Part shown: positions 42,139 to 51,797 of the stretch, piece after piece | How the letters are laid out: each line of letters opens with the position of its first letter | Position numbering within the stretch: the first letter of the stretch is position 1 | Source: Flagellimonas profundi | GTDB taxonomy: Bacteria > Bacteroidota > Bacteroidia > Flavobacteriales > Flavobacteriaceae | Assembly (NCBI RefSeq): GCF_017313275.1 | Contig: NZ_JAFLNM010000004.1 | Span: 62,001-126,000 of the forward strand | Reading direction: 5' to 3' | Length of the DNA stretch: 64,000 bases | Notes under the pieces: generated by a model | What the model saw: only the letters and a program-made list of their open reading frames with translations | Told to the model about the DNA's origin: nothing | Databases searched by the model: none | Position numbers and translations under genes: made by a program

Positions 42139-45111
42139 ATGAGATATGGCATTTTAACCTTATTGGTACTTTTATGTACCTCTTATGGGTATTCACAAAC
42201 AAAAACCGTTACCGGTACCGTCTCTGACAATATGGGACCCATGCCAGGTGTTAACGTACTCGTAAAAGGAACCACCAATGGTGTGGTAACCAACTTTGAT
42301 GGTGAGTTTACCATCGATGACGTTTCCAATGATGACACTTTGGTTTTTAGCTATGTTGGATTCTTGACCCAAGAAGTTACAGTTGGCGACCAAGAAGAAA
42401 TCAATATTGTTTTAGAGGAGGATACTCAGGCCTTGGACGAGGTTGTTGTTGTTGGATATGGTACACAAAAGAAAAGTAACGTAATAGGGTCGGTGGCCAG
42501 TGTTGAAGTTGAAGAAGCCACCAATGTTCCCACGACAAACGTATCGGAAATGTTGCGAGGTAGAGCTGCCGGTGTCCAAGTAAACTTGGGTGACGCCAGA
42601 CCAGGTGGTAACTCCAATATCGTAATCCGTGGTAATGTATCCGTTGCACCGGGCGGAAACTCCCCATTGATCATTGTGGACGGATTACCTTTTGACAACT
42701 TAAATGATGTTGCTCCGGACGATATCGCCAACATCGAAATTCTAAAAGATGCTTCATCGACCGCCATTTATGGGTCAAGGGCCTCCAATGGTGTGATTTT
42801 GGTGACTACCAAGAGAGGTAAAGTTGGAAAAGCATCTATAGACTACCACGGATATACTACTGTACAGACTCTTACCAAAAACTTTAACCAGTATACCGGG
42901 CAGCAATTCATAGACCTAAGAAGAGAGGCTAATAGGAACAGGTTCACAGGCGCCTACTTAAACGATGAAAACATCTTTTCTCCTTTTGAGCTCGAGGCCA
43001 TAGAAAACAAAAACTTCGTGGATTGGGAAGACTTGGTACTTCAGGATGCGATCATCCAAAGCCACGCCCTCAGCTTTTCTGCAGGTAATGAAAAAACAAA
43101 GGTCTTCTCCAGTGTGAACTATTTTTCACAAGAAGGTATTATCCCAAATTCAGGTTTTGATAGAGGCACATTCAAACTAAACTTAGAGCAAAAACTTACG
43201 GATAAATTGATGTTCCGAGGAATCATCAACTATCAAAATGCAAAACAAGACCGTGAAACAGGCGGAATCAATTTTACCACAATAACTCCGTTGGCACAAC
43301 CATACACAGCGGATGGTGAGCTTCAGAAATTTTACTTAGGCCCATCAAATACAGCAGTTAACCCGTTGTGGGACCAGAGAGAATCCGTGGATGAGACCAA
43401 AATCAATCTCACGGATGTTAATCTGAGCCTCATTTATGATATTACACCAAACCTAAGCTATACCCTTAAAACTTTTTTAAGGAACCGTAACACTAACCAA
43501 GGCGTATATAGGTCATCCCTTCATTCCGTAGGAGATGAAGGGATCAATGGAATCGGGGTTTTATCCAACACACTCTTTAAGCAAGTGCTTGTGGAAAACA
43601 TCCTGAACTATACACCTCAAATAAATGATGACCATAGCTTGGACCTGACGGCAGTGCAAGCCTTTGATGAGCAGCGGACGGAATACACGCAGTTGGACAA
43701 ATCCGGCTTTACCAACGATGCATTGCGCTTTAACGGAAATGCCACCAATTTACTGAACAACGTTAGAAACGTATCTCAACGTAGATTACTCTCTTTCTTG
43801 GGAAGGCTCCGTTATGGTTATTTGGACAGGTACCTTTTGGAAGCCACTGCCCGTGCCGATGGTGCATCGGTTTTTGCAGAGAACAACAAGTGGGGCTTTT
43901 TCCCGGCAGTTTCGGTAGCATGGAAAATGCACAATGAACCCTTTATGGAAAATGTGGATGCCATAAACGAAATGAAATTGAGGGTCAGTTATGGTGCAAC
44001 AGGAAACCAAGGAATCAATCCATTGGAATCTCTGGGTGTTGCGGATAACCTACCCTACATTTTTGGAGATCAAACAGTGTCCGGTGCAACGGCATCATCG
44101 CGATTGCCCAACCCCGACCTAAAATGGGAAACCACGACCACCTTGAACGCAGGTGTGGACTTTAGGTTGTTCAACAACTTTTTTGAAGGAACCTTTGAGT
44201 ACTATAAGGCCAATACAACCGACCTTTTGTTGGACAGGTCCATTGCCGGAACCACTGGTTTCAACGTAATTCGATTTAACTCCGGTGAACTACAGAACCA
44301 AGGTATCGAAGCTTCTTTGACCTCTAACATCATCCGTAAGGAAAACTTTCGTTGGTCCTTGGGAATGGTATTCTCCAGAAATAGAAACAAAGTGATTTCA
44401 TTGACCGGGGAATTGGATGACAATGGCAACCCGATTGACATTACCGACACTTCTGGAAGAAGATTGTCCGTAGGTGAATCCATCAACAATATTTGGTTGC
44501 CCAAATATGATGGGATTTATCAAGTAGGCGATGATATCGAAGGCTCTGGAAACCCATTGGCCCAACCTGGCGATGTACGTGTAATCGACCAAGATGGAAA
44601 CGGACAAATAGATGACCGCGACAATATCTTTACCAATACGGATCCAGAGTGGTACGGTTCTATTACCAACACCATCACTTACAAGAACTTCGACCTGTTT
44701 GCGGATATCTATATTGTACAAGGAGCAACAAAGCTGAATCCGGTTCTTGCCAATGGAGAGCTTTGGAAAGGTGCTATAAATGGTATTAGGACAAAGTATT
44801 ACACCCCTGAATACCCTTCTACCGAGTACCCAAGACCAAAACCGGACACACATCTGCACCTATTCCCTTTTGCAGTAAGAGATGCTTCTTACCTAAGATT
44901 AAGAACGCTGACATTAGGATACAACATTCCTAAAGATGCTTTTTCCAAACTGGGATTACAAAGGGCAAAAGTATATGTAACCGGAACCAACCTGTTCACA
45001 TTTACCGATTTTAAATCATACAGCCCGGAACAAACACCTTTGGCTAACAACCAAGGATCTGCGTTCCCAGAAACAAGAAACATAACCCTAGGTGTAAAAT
45101 TAGGATTCTAA
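42139..45111 (+). CDS. SusC-type TonB-dependent transporter of the glucan locus
   Basis: This 990-residue protein has a signal peptide (about 1-20, TSYGYSQ), a CarboxypepD_reg-like domain (GTVSDNMGPMPGVNVLVKG), a plug (about 105-235, ASSTAIYGSRASNGVILVTT) and a barrel. It imports beta-glucan oligosaccharides if the GH16 prediction is right. The 273-bp gap upstream has no gene and should contain the promoter controlled by the propeller regulator. The SusD partner starts 10 nt after its stop. Confidence 0.95.
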   Translation: MRYGILTLLVLLCTSYGYSQTKTVTGTVSDNMGPMPGVNVLVKGTTNGVVTNFDGEFTIDDVSNDDTLVFSYVGFLTQEVTVGDQEEINIVLEEDTQALDEVVVVGYGTQKKSNVIGSVASVEVEEATNVPTTNVSEMLRGRAAGVQVNLGDARPGGNSNIVIRGNVSVAPGGNSPLIIVDGLPFDNLNDVAPDDIANIEILKDASSTAIYGSRASNGVILVTTKRGKVGKASIDYHGYTTVQTLTKNFNQYTGQQFIDLRREANRNRFTGAYLNDENIFSPFELEAIENKNFVDWEDLVLQDAIIQSHALSFSAGNEKTKVFSSVNYFSQEGIIPNSGFDRGTFKLNLEQKLTDKLMFRGIINYQNAKQDRETGGINFTTITPLAQPYTADGELQKFYLGPSNTAVNPLWDQRESVDETKINLTDVNLSLIYDITPNLSYTLKTFLRNRNTNQGVYRSSLHSVGDEGINGIGVLSNTLFKQVLVENILNYTPQINDDHSLDLTAVQAFDEQRTEYTQLDKSGFTNDALRFNGNATNLLNNVRNVSQRRLLSFLGRLRYGYLDRYLLEATARADGASVFAENNKWGFFPAVSVAWKMHNEPFMENVDAINEMKLRVSYGATGNQGINPLESLGVADNLPYIFGDQTVSGATASSRLPNPDLKWETTTTLNAGVDFRLFNNFFEGTFEYYKANTTDLLLDRSIAGTTGFNVIRFNSGELQNQGIEASLTSNIIRKENFRWSLGMVFSRNRNKVISLTGELDDNGNPIDITDTSGRRLSVGESINNIWLPKYDGIYQVGDDIEGSGNPLAQPGDVRVIDQDGNGQIDDRDNIFTNTDPEWYGSITNTITYKNFDLFADIYIVQGATKLNPVLANGELWKGAINGIRTKYYTPEYPSTEYPRPKPDTHLHLFPFAVRDASYLRLRTLTLGYNIPKDAFSKLGLQRAKVYVTGTNLFTFTDFKSYSPEQTPLANNQGSAFPETRNITLGVKLGF

Positions 45112-45121
45112 AAAAATTGTC

Positions 45122-46738
45122 ATGAAAACCATATTTCACTATTTAAAATCAAAAAAGGCACTGACAATCTTGCTTGTTATTGCGACGCTCACCTCGTGTG
45201 AAAAAGATTTGTTGGAAGACGAATTATTATCGGACACTTCAGTTGATTTTCTTTACACTACTCCCGAGGGATTGGAAAATGCCGTTGTTGGCCTTTACAC
45301 CCTAAACAGAAACATCTATCAAGATTTGAGCTTGAACGGGACCATTCCACTTATTCTACAGGCCAAGAGCGACCTTGGAGTTGGGATTACAGGGGAAGTT
45401 TCCCTTTATAGCCGGTTACTGTGGGGTGCCAGTCTGGGCGATTACGGAACCGCTTCCGGCATTAATGCTTATTGGGTCCATTTTTATAGAATAGTTGACC
45501 GGGCCAATGCCGTAATCCAAGGAGCAGAAAACTTGGAAGGAATAGAGGAAGGTAGAAAGAATCAAATTATCGCAGAGGCCAAATGTATGAGGGCCAATGC
45601 ATACTTTACCCTTTATCGTCTTTTCAACAACATCTTTATCACAACAGAACCCACTACTCCAGAAAATGCATTCGATGTACCTCAGGACAAATCCTCTGTG
45701 GATGAGATATTCTCTCTCCTCCGCTCCGATTTGGACTTTGCAATTGCTAATTTGGACTATGCCCCAGAACAATTTGGAAGATGGGGACAGGGAGCTGCAA
45801 GGCACCTTAGGGCCAAAGTGGCCATGTGGGAAAACGACTGGACCGAAGCCGCTGCCCAATCCGACGCAGTGATCACAAGTGGAAGTCACAGCTTGACAGC
45901 TTCTACAGCAGAGGTATTTGCGGGAGAACTCAATCATCCAGAAACCCTTTTTGCTATCAATTTTGAAAGAGAGACCATTGGTGGGGGAAGCCCGCATATT
46001 ATGAACTGGAACATGGTATCCTCTTACGCAGATGCTCCAGGTCTTGTACAATCTATCGAAAATGGTGGTGCAGGCGCCGGATTTATTTCATTGAACCAAT
46101 ATACCATAGGCTTGCTGAATGAAGATCCCAACGATGATCGAAAGAACAATACATACTACATTTTTGAGTATGCATACAATGATGAAACCGCCCTGCCCGA
46201 AGGAAAAGAATTAGGCGACCCTCTTGACCTGTATGAAAACAGTGAGACGGACCAAAATGAGTTTATGCTATACTACAGAAGGCAAAACCCCGGTGTAATC
46301 AAGTTTTTTGATGAAACCGTTGAGCCAACCGATAGGAACCATTTCAAGAACATCATGATCTACAGATTGGCCGAAACCTATTTGGTTGGATCTGAAGCGC
46401 ATATGATGCTGGGCAACTCCTCCAAAGCATTGGAATACTTAAATGAGGTAAGAACAAGGGCGAATGCTGCTCCTGTAAACAGCATTGACCTTCAGACCAT
46501 TTTGGATGAAAGGGCAAGGGAGTTGGCATTCGAAGGTCAACGATGGTATACCTTGAAAAGAACCGGACTACTCTACGATTTCTTATTGGATCATATGAAC
46601 AATGACAATATGAATGAGTCCTACCCAGAAGGAAACCCAAAGGACATCTTAAGGGAATACATGCAAAACTGGCCCATTCCACAGCAACAGATGGACCTTT
46701 TAGGACCCAATTACCCACAAAACGATGGGTATAACTAA
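45122..46738 (+). CDS. SusD/RagB-type lipoprotein of the glucan locus
   Basis: This 538-residue protein has a lipobox near TLTSC (Cys26), the SusD N-terminal motif (DTSVDFLYTTPEGLENAVVG), TPR scaffold helices and the C-terminal RagB signature (ILDERARELAFEGQRWYTLK). It is a surface glycan-binding lid for the SusC above, coupled by a 10-nt gap. Confidence 0.95.
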   Translation: MKTIFHYLKSKKALTILLVIATLTSCEKDLLEDELLSDTSVDFLYTTPEGLENAVVGLYTLNRNIYQDLSLNGTIPLILQAKSDLGVGITGEVSLYSRLLWGASLGDYGTASGINAYWVHFYRIVDRANAVIQGAENLEGIEEGRKNQIIAEAKCMRANAYFTLYRLFNNIFITTEPTTPENAFDVPQDKSSVDEIFSLLRSDLDFAIANLDYAPEQFGRWGQGAARHLRAKVAMWENDWTEAAAQSDAVITSGSHSLTASTAEVFAGELNHPETLFAINFERETIGGGSPHIMNWNMVSSYADAPGLVQSIENGGAGAGFISLNQYTIGLLNEDPNDDRKNNTYYIFEYAYNDETALPEGKELGDPLDLYENSETDQNEFMLYYRRQNPGVIKFFDETVEPTDRNHFKNIMIYRLAETYLVGSEAHMMLGNSSKALEYLNEVRTRANAAPVNSIDLQTILDERARELAFEGQRWYTLKRTGLLYDFLLDHMNNDNMNESYPEGNPKDILREYMQNWPIPQQQMDLLGPNYPQNDGYN

Positions 46739-46775
46739 ATGAGCGCAAACTAGAATTAACTTATAACGTTGAAAA

Positions 46776-48956
46776 ATGAAAAAGTATAATAACAACAAGA
46801 ACCGCAACAATGCAAGGTTACCTATCTTGTTCCTGTTGATGGCCATAGGTATTTTGGGCACAATTATTTCTTGCGAAACCGAGGATGATCTACCCCCACC
46901 CTCAGCCTACGTTCCGCCAGAACCGGAACCGGAACCAGAGCCAGGTGATGGTTGTACGTTCACAACTATAGTACCAGAGCTGGCAGATGGATTGGATTTT
47001 GAATGTGGTGGACCAGAAGTATCCTTTTTTGGGGAAATTGATGGATCACTTGCACTGGAATACGTGGAAAACCCCGATCCTTCGGGCATCAATACCTCTG
47101 AGACCGTTGTGGCGTATACACAAACACCAAGTGTTGAGCCTTGGTCTGGTTTCTTTTTTGATTTAGCGAGCAAAGTGGACTTTACGGTAATGCAGACGGT
47201 TAAAATAAAAGTATACTCACCAGCTGCAGATCAAATTGTATTACTAAAATTTGAGGATAGTGCCGATGGTTCAATCTCAAAAGAAGTACAAGCTACCACA
47301 ACTGTGTCAGGAGAATGGGAGGAATTGTCGTTTGTTTTTTCACCTAGCGATTCCGATAAATTCGACAGATTGGTATTGTTCTTTGATTTTAATGGTGAAA
47401 AAAGCTCAGAAAGCACCCACTATTTTGATGACATTGTGATGAGCGAAGGCGGTGAGGTCGAGGAACCGGTTGAAACTGGCACACCTACTGTTCCTGCTCC
47501 GGACCCAACAATAGACCCAGCTGAAGTCATCTCCTTGTTTAGCGATACATATACCGATGTCACTGTGGATACTTGGAGAACCGACTGGTCCGATGCGATA
47601 TTGGAAGACATAGAAATTGAGGGCAATGCAGTCAAGAAATATAGTGAACTGAGTTTTGTGGGCGTTGAAGCAGTATCCGCTCCTATCGATGCCACTGGCA
47701 TGACCCACTTCCGAACCGATATCTGGACAGGTGATGCCACAGAGCTTAGAATAAAATTGGTTGATTTTGGAGCTGATGGCGCTTTCGATGGTGGAGATGA
47801 TGTAGAGCACGAATTGGTATTCGAAGCTCCAGCTCAGCAAGAATGGGTGACTTTAGATATACCTCTTTCCGATTTCACAGGTTTGACCACAAGAGGACAT
47901 ATCGCCCAATTGATTTTTGTTGGAGTACCTTCCAAAGCAAACACTGTGTTTGTAGACAATGTATTCTTCTATAATGAGGCAGGGGTTTCCAACAAACCAA
48001 TATCAGGAGCTCCAGTACCAACAGTAGCAGAAGCCAATGTAATTTCGGTATTCAGTGATGCCTATACCAATGTGGACGGTACCGATTTTAACCCGAATTG
48101 GGGGCAGGCCACTGTAGTTACACAGGAAGTAATCGATGGAAATAATACGTTGAAGTATGAAAACCTTAATTATCAAGGAACTCAGTTTGCAGCTCCATTG
48201 GACGTATCTGGAATGACAATGATGCACGTTGATTACTGGACAGCCGATTCCTCCGAACTCAACGGATATCTTATAAGCTCAGGTCCCGCTGAAACTGCAC
48301 ACTCCTTTGCGATAACAAATGGAGAATGGGTAAGCGTGGATATACCATTGACCGAATTCTCCGATATTGTAGATTTAACCGATGTAATCCAACTAAAGTT
48401 TGATGGTAACGGAACCATTTATTTGGACAACATTTACTTCTATGCTCCACCTGCAACAGAGCCAACGACTGCTGCAATAGCTCCTACAGTCGTGGAAGCA
48501 GATGTGATATCGCTTTTCAGCAACGCTTACACCAACGTTCCGGTTGATACTTGGAGGACAGATTGGTCTGCTGCGGTACTGGAAGACATTATCGTGGATG
48601 GAGACGATGTTAAAAAGTATAGCGAGTTGAATTTTGTAGGGATCGAAACGGTCGCCAACCAAATAGATGCAACGGATATGACCCATTTCCATACTGATGT
48701 TTGGACAGCAGACGCTACTGAAATCAGAATAAAACTTGTGGATTTTGGTGCAGACGGGGCCTTTGGTGGCGACGATGATGTGGAGCATGAAATTACCATA
48801 GCCAACCCGGAACAAAGCACTTGGATTTCATTGGACATTCCGCTTTCAGACTTTACGGGACTGACTACAAAAGCAAATATTGCTCAACTGATTTACGCAG
48901 GTCAACCTGCTGGATCTATGACCGTATTTGTAGATAATGTGTATTTCCACAAGTAA
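46776..48956 (+). CDS. Multi-repeat surface glycan-binding lipoprotein (SGBP)
   Basis: This 726-residue lipoprotein (Cys33, then acidic ETEDD, typical of surface export) has a low-complexity Pro-Glu linker (about 48-60). A carbohydrate-binding jelly-roll-like module (about 70-225) follows, then three tandem modules starting VIS[LV]FS at about 252, 422 and 577. Modules 1 and 3 are closely similar (both have TWRTDW, EDI, KKYSEL, LVDFGADGAF). Module 2 is shorter and diverged (NPNWGQA). Position between SusD and GH16 is the standard place for an SGBP that retains the polysaccharide at the cell surface. No catalytic motif is seen. Confidence 0.85.
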   Translation: MKKYNNNKNRNNARLPILFLLMAIGILGTIISCETEDDLPPPSAYVPPEPEPEPEPGDGCTFTTIVPELADGLDFECGGPEVSFFGEIDGSLALEYVENPDPSGINTSETVVAYTQTPSVEPWSGFFFDLASKVDFTVMQTVKIKVYSPAADQIVLLKFEDSADGSISKEVQATTTVSGEWEELSFVFSPSDSDKFDRLVLFFDFNGEKSSESTHYFDDIVMSEGGEVEEPVETGTPTVPAPDPTIDPAEVISLFSDTYTDVTVDTWRTDWSDAILEDIEIEGNAVKKYSELSFVGVEAVSAPIDATGMTHFRTDIWTGDATELRIKLVDFGADGAFDGGDDVEHELVFEAPAQQEWVTLDIPLSDFTGLTTRGHIAQLIFVGVPSKANTVFVDNVFFYNEAGVSNKPISGAPVPTVAEANVISVFSDAYTNVDGTDFNPNWGQATVVTQEVIDGNNTLKYENLNYQGTQFAAPLDVSGMTMMHVDYWTADSSELNGYLISSGPAETAHSFAITNGEWVSVDIPLTEFSDIVDLTDVIQLKFDGNGTIYLDNIYFYAPPATEPTTAAIAPTVVEADVISLFSNAYTNVPVDTWRTDWSAAVLEDIIVDGDDVKKYSELNFVGIETVANQIDATDMTHFHTDVWTADATEIRIKLVDFGADGAFGGDDDVEHEITIANPEQSTWISLDIPLSDFTGLTTKANIAQLIYAGQPAGSMTVFVDNVYFHK

Positions 48957-49008
48957 TAAGTAGAAAACAAATCTTAAATTTATTTGAGTTTAGTTAATTA
49001 ATGGATGG

Positions 49009-49033
49009 GCTCCTTTCTTTTTAAGAAAGGAGC
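49009..49033 (+). promoter_or_regulatory. Perfect 11-bp hairpin before the GH16 gene
   Basis: GCTCCTTTCTT and AAGAAAGGAGC are separated by TTT. No T-run follows, so it is not a standard terminator. It lies 17 nt before the preferred GH16 start and may tune the mRNA level or translation of the last gene in the operon. Confidence 0.6.
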
Positions 49034-49049
49034 ATTAATCCTTCTTTCT

Positions 49050-50195
49050 ATGAAAAATAACAGAAACATCTTTCAACTATTTAAAATGAGCATTTTCAAT
49101 ATATCCGTATTATCCTTGGTATTTGTGCTTTCCTGCAGTTCAGGAGACTCCGATTCCAACGATGTTCCCACCAATTTAAATGTGGATATTTCCATTATCG
49201 GCTCCGACACAAATAATCCAAACGGAAATGGTTCGGGTACTGTTGTGGTCTCCGCATCTGCCAACAATGCTGTTCGGTATGCATTTCGTTTTGGAAATGG
49301 CGACCAAATTGCTAGTGAAACAGGAACAATGGAATACACTTTTCTACAAAACGGCACAAATACATACAATATAGCTGTATGGGCCTATTCGCAATCCGGA
49401 GCGTTTATCAATGAGAGTTATCCAGTGGATGTGTTCAAGTCTGATGAGGCTTTTGCCACCTTAGTATTTTCAGATGAATTTGAATATGAAGGTAGCCCAG
49501 ACAATCAAAAATGGCACCATCAAGTAATTCCACCCGACAACGGTAGTTGGCATAATGGGGAATTACAGCACTATACGGATAGGGAAGAAAATTCATTCGT
49601 GAGCGACGGAACTTTAAAAATTAAGGCTATCAAAGAACAATATTCCTACAATGGAAGTACAAAAGAGTACACTTCTGCCAGGCTTAATGCAAAGCTTGCC
49701 TTTACCTACGGCCGTGTAGAGGTTCGAGCAAAACTGCCCAGTACTGCTGGTACTTGGCCAGCTATTTGGACCCTCGGAGCCAATGTAGATGAAACCGGAA
49801 ACTATTTTGGGGACCAATATGGTAGTGTTGGCTGGCCTTTGTGCGGGGAAATAGACATTATGGAACAAACCGGTTGGGACAAAAACCAAACAATATCCCA
49901 CTTCCACTGGGGTGACCTCAACACCGAAGAATATATGGACACAGGGGGGGAAACCGCTGTTGCCCAAGCATCATCGGAATATCATATTTATGCCATGGAA
50001 TGGGATAGTGAGAGCATTAAAACCTATGTGGATGACACTTTGGTTTTTGAATTGCCAAACTCAACCAACAAACCCTACAATCATGAGCATTATTTAATTT
50101 TGAACATTGCTTTAGGAGGTAACCTTGGTGGTGATGTGCCAGCAAATTTTACAGAAGACATTTTTGAAATCGATTACGTAAGGATTTATCAGTAG
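49050..50195 (+). CDS. GH16 beta-1,3-glucanase (laminarinase-like) lipoprotein
   Basis: From ATG 49050 the protein has 381 residues. It has a lipobox in SLVFVLSCSS, an N-terminal PKD-like beta domain (about 40-130) and a C-terminal GH16 catalytic domain. The family signature ExDxxE is present as GEIDIMEQTG, with nucleophile E267, D269 and acid/base E272 (this numbering), preceded by WPAIW. The pattern EIDIME without an extra insert fits laminarinases and other beta-1,3-glucanases; agarase or lichenase activity cannot be excluded. An alternative ATG at 49005 would place a perfect hairpin inside the coding sequence and lengthen the leader, so it is less likely. Surface endo-cleavage would feed the SusC/SusD pair. 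Confidence 0.9.
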   Translation: MKNNRNIFQLFKMSIFNISVLSLVFVLSCSSGDSDSNDVPTNLNVDISIIGSDTNNPNGNGSGTVVVSASANNAVRYAFRFGNGDQIASETGTMEYTFLQNGTNTYNIAVWAYSQSGAFINESYPVDVFKSDEAFATLVFSDEFEYEGSPDNQKWHHQVIPPDNGSWHNGELQHYTDREENSFVSDGTLKIKAIKEQYSYNGSTKEYTSARLNAKLAFTYGRVEVRAKLPSTAGTWPAIWTLGANVDETGNYFGDQYGSVGWPLCGEIDIMEQTGWDKNQTISHFHWGDLNTEEYMDTGGETAVAQASSEYHIYAMEWDSESIKTYVDDTLVFELPNSTNKPYNHEHYLILNIALGGNLGGDVPANFTEDIFEIDYVRIYQ

Positions 50196-50256
50196 ACAAA
50201 AGAAATAAATCACCGATATCAAACCAATTTCAAAATTTTGGAAAAATTGAATAGAC

Positions 50257-50289
50257 CAAGCCGGAGCTTTATACCTTCGGCTTTTTTAT
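50257..50289 (+). terminator. Rho-independent terminator of the glucan operon
   Basis: AAGCCGGAG pairs with CTTCGGCTT (one mismatch), followed by a T-run, about 60 bp after the GH16 stop. It abuts the end of the convergent CPXCG gene. Confidence 0.75.
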
Positions 50290-50468
50290 TGCCCTAGTTC
50301 TTTGATGTCAAAATAAACCAGTTCCTGATTGTTGAACTTGGCCGTTGCTTCTATGGGGTTACAGCACACTTCACAATCCTCTACATAGGTCTGCTCGGCC
50401 ACTGAACTATCCAATAGAAAGGAAATTTCTTCCCAACAGTAAGGGCATTGAAAAAAATGCTCGTACAT
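50286..50468 (-). CDS. CPXCG motif-containing cysteine-rich protein
   Basis: This 60-residue protein has two Cys pairs, CPYC near the N-terminus (FFQCPYCWEEISFLLD) and CEVCC in the middle (YVEDCEVCCNPIEA). They form a small zinc ribbon of the CPXCG family. Function is unknown. It lies 3 nt after the TolC-like gene and so ends the efflux operon, though the association may be incidental. Confidence 0.85.
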   Translation of the reverse strand: MYEHFFQCPYCWEEISFLLDSSVAEQTYVEDCEVCCNPIEATAKFNNQELVYFDIKELGQ

Positions 50469-50471
50469 GAC

Positions 50472-51797
50472 TTAAAAATTCACATTGAGCAATTGGCCGC
50501 TGATTTGAAGCATTTGAAGTTCGGCCAATTTTGCATTGTATTTGGCTTGGCTTTTGGCCAATTCTGCATTCAATAGATTTAACTGGGCCTGTCTAAACTC
50601 AATGGACGTTACCTGTCCGAGTTTGTAGCGCTCATCGGTTCTCTTGAAGTTGTTTTGATTCGTCTGCAAGTTTTTCTCCTGGACCTCCAACACATATAAT
50701 GCGTTGGTATAACTGTCCCAAGCGTTACGTATATCCCTTTCCACCTCCAATTGAATCTGCTTTTTGGCAATCTCTTGGTTTTTATAGGCAATTTTGGCAT
50801 TTTTTATGCCTGTGATGGTAGTTCCGCCATCGAATAAATTCCAAGTGAGATTAACTGTTCCCGTTACACCTGTGGACGTATTTTGCAACACAAAGGCCAG
50901 CGGACTGTTGTTATTGGACTCGTTCCAACCGTAAGTACCCGTAAGACCAATGGTAGGCAAGTAACCGCTTTTGGCCACCCTAATATCGTTGAGTCCCATA
51001 TTAAGGTCCTTTTCTACGATCTGAAGCCTTACATTGTTCAATTTGGCTTCATTGTACATGCTTTCCATTTGAAGTTCAGAAACAAAAGCAACAGTAGTAT
51101 CTGCGGCAAATTGTGCGGAAAGATCCCGATTCAAGATCAGGTTCAGGTCCCGCATGGTATTTCTCAGTTGTTGACGTGAGTTCAATAAATTGATGCTGTC
51201 CGTATTAATATCCACTTCCGCATTCAATACATCCAAACCTGTATTCTGTCCAAACTCAAATTGATACTGTGCCCTTTTAAGCCTATCCTTGGAAATTTCC
51301 AATGCCTGCTCCAGGGTATTTGTATTTTCGGTAAGGCGGGCCACTTCATAATACACGGTAAACAATTGCAAAATGGTAGTTTCTATCGTCTGCCTCACTT
51401 CAAGTTCCGACTGTTGGGAGCGTTCCTTGAAATTTTTGTAATTGTAATATCTGCCAAGTCCATCGAACAACGTGTAATTAACGTTTACAGCAGCACTATA
51501 CCTTCTGGTCTCGGCTCCCTCGGCTGTTCTAGTATCACCATTGCCCAAAACCCCTTCGGAATTTTGTTTATCTATACTCCCGCTGGCATTCCCTGTCACC
51601 GATGGTAAATAACCAGAATTTAAAATATCTGCGTTGTTATCGTCAATCAATTTGGTATTCCGAGCGACCTGGATATCCAGGTTGTTCTCCAGGACCAAAT
51701 CAATGGCTTCTTCCTTACTTAGGACCTGGTCCTGTGCATTGGCCAAAGGGCCAACCAAAACCAATGTTAAGAATAGGGTATAAAAAATACTTTTCAT
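50472..51797 (-). CDS. TolC-family outer-membrane efflux protein
   Basis: This 441-residue protein has a signal peptide (VGPLANAQ, about residue 22) and two OEP repeats with long coiled-coil helices (VLEVQEKNLQTNQNNFKRTD and GQVTSIEFRQAQLNLLNAEL). It forms the trimeric outer-membrane channel for the RND pump. Its start overlaps the RND stop by one base. Confidence 0.95.
   Translation of the reverse strand: MKSIFYTLFLTLVLVGPLANAQDQVLSKEEAIDLVLENNLDIQVARNTKLIDDNNADILNSGYLPSVTGNASGSIDKQNSEGVLGNGDTRTAEGAETRRYSAAVNVNYTLFDGLGRYYNYKNFKERSQQSELEVRQTIETTILQLFTVYYEVARLTENTNTLEQALEISKDRLKRAQYQFEFGQNTGLDVLNAEVDINTDSINLLNSRQQLRNTMRDLNLILNRDLSAQFAADTTVAFVSELQMESMYNEAKLNNVRLQIVEKDLNMGLNDIRVAKSGYLPTIGLTGTYGWNESNNNSPLAFVLQNTSTGVTGTVNLTWNLFDGGTTITGIKNAKIAYKNQEIAKKQIQLEVERDIRNAWDSYTNALYVLEVQEKNLQTNQNNFKRTDERYKLGQVTSIEFRQAQLNLLNAELAKSQAKYNAKLAELQMLQISGQLLNVNF

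Noticed and set aside
46910..46945. Short GAACCG/GAGCCA tandem repeats as a CRISPR or minisatellite
   Set aside because: It is the in-frame low-complexity Pro-Glu linker of the SGBP lipoprotein; there are no spacers.
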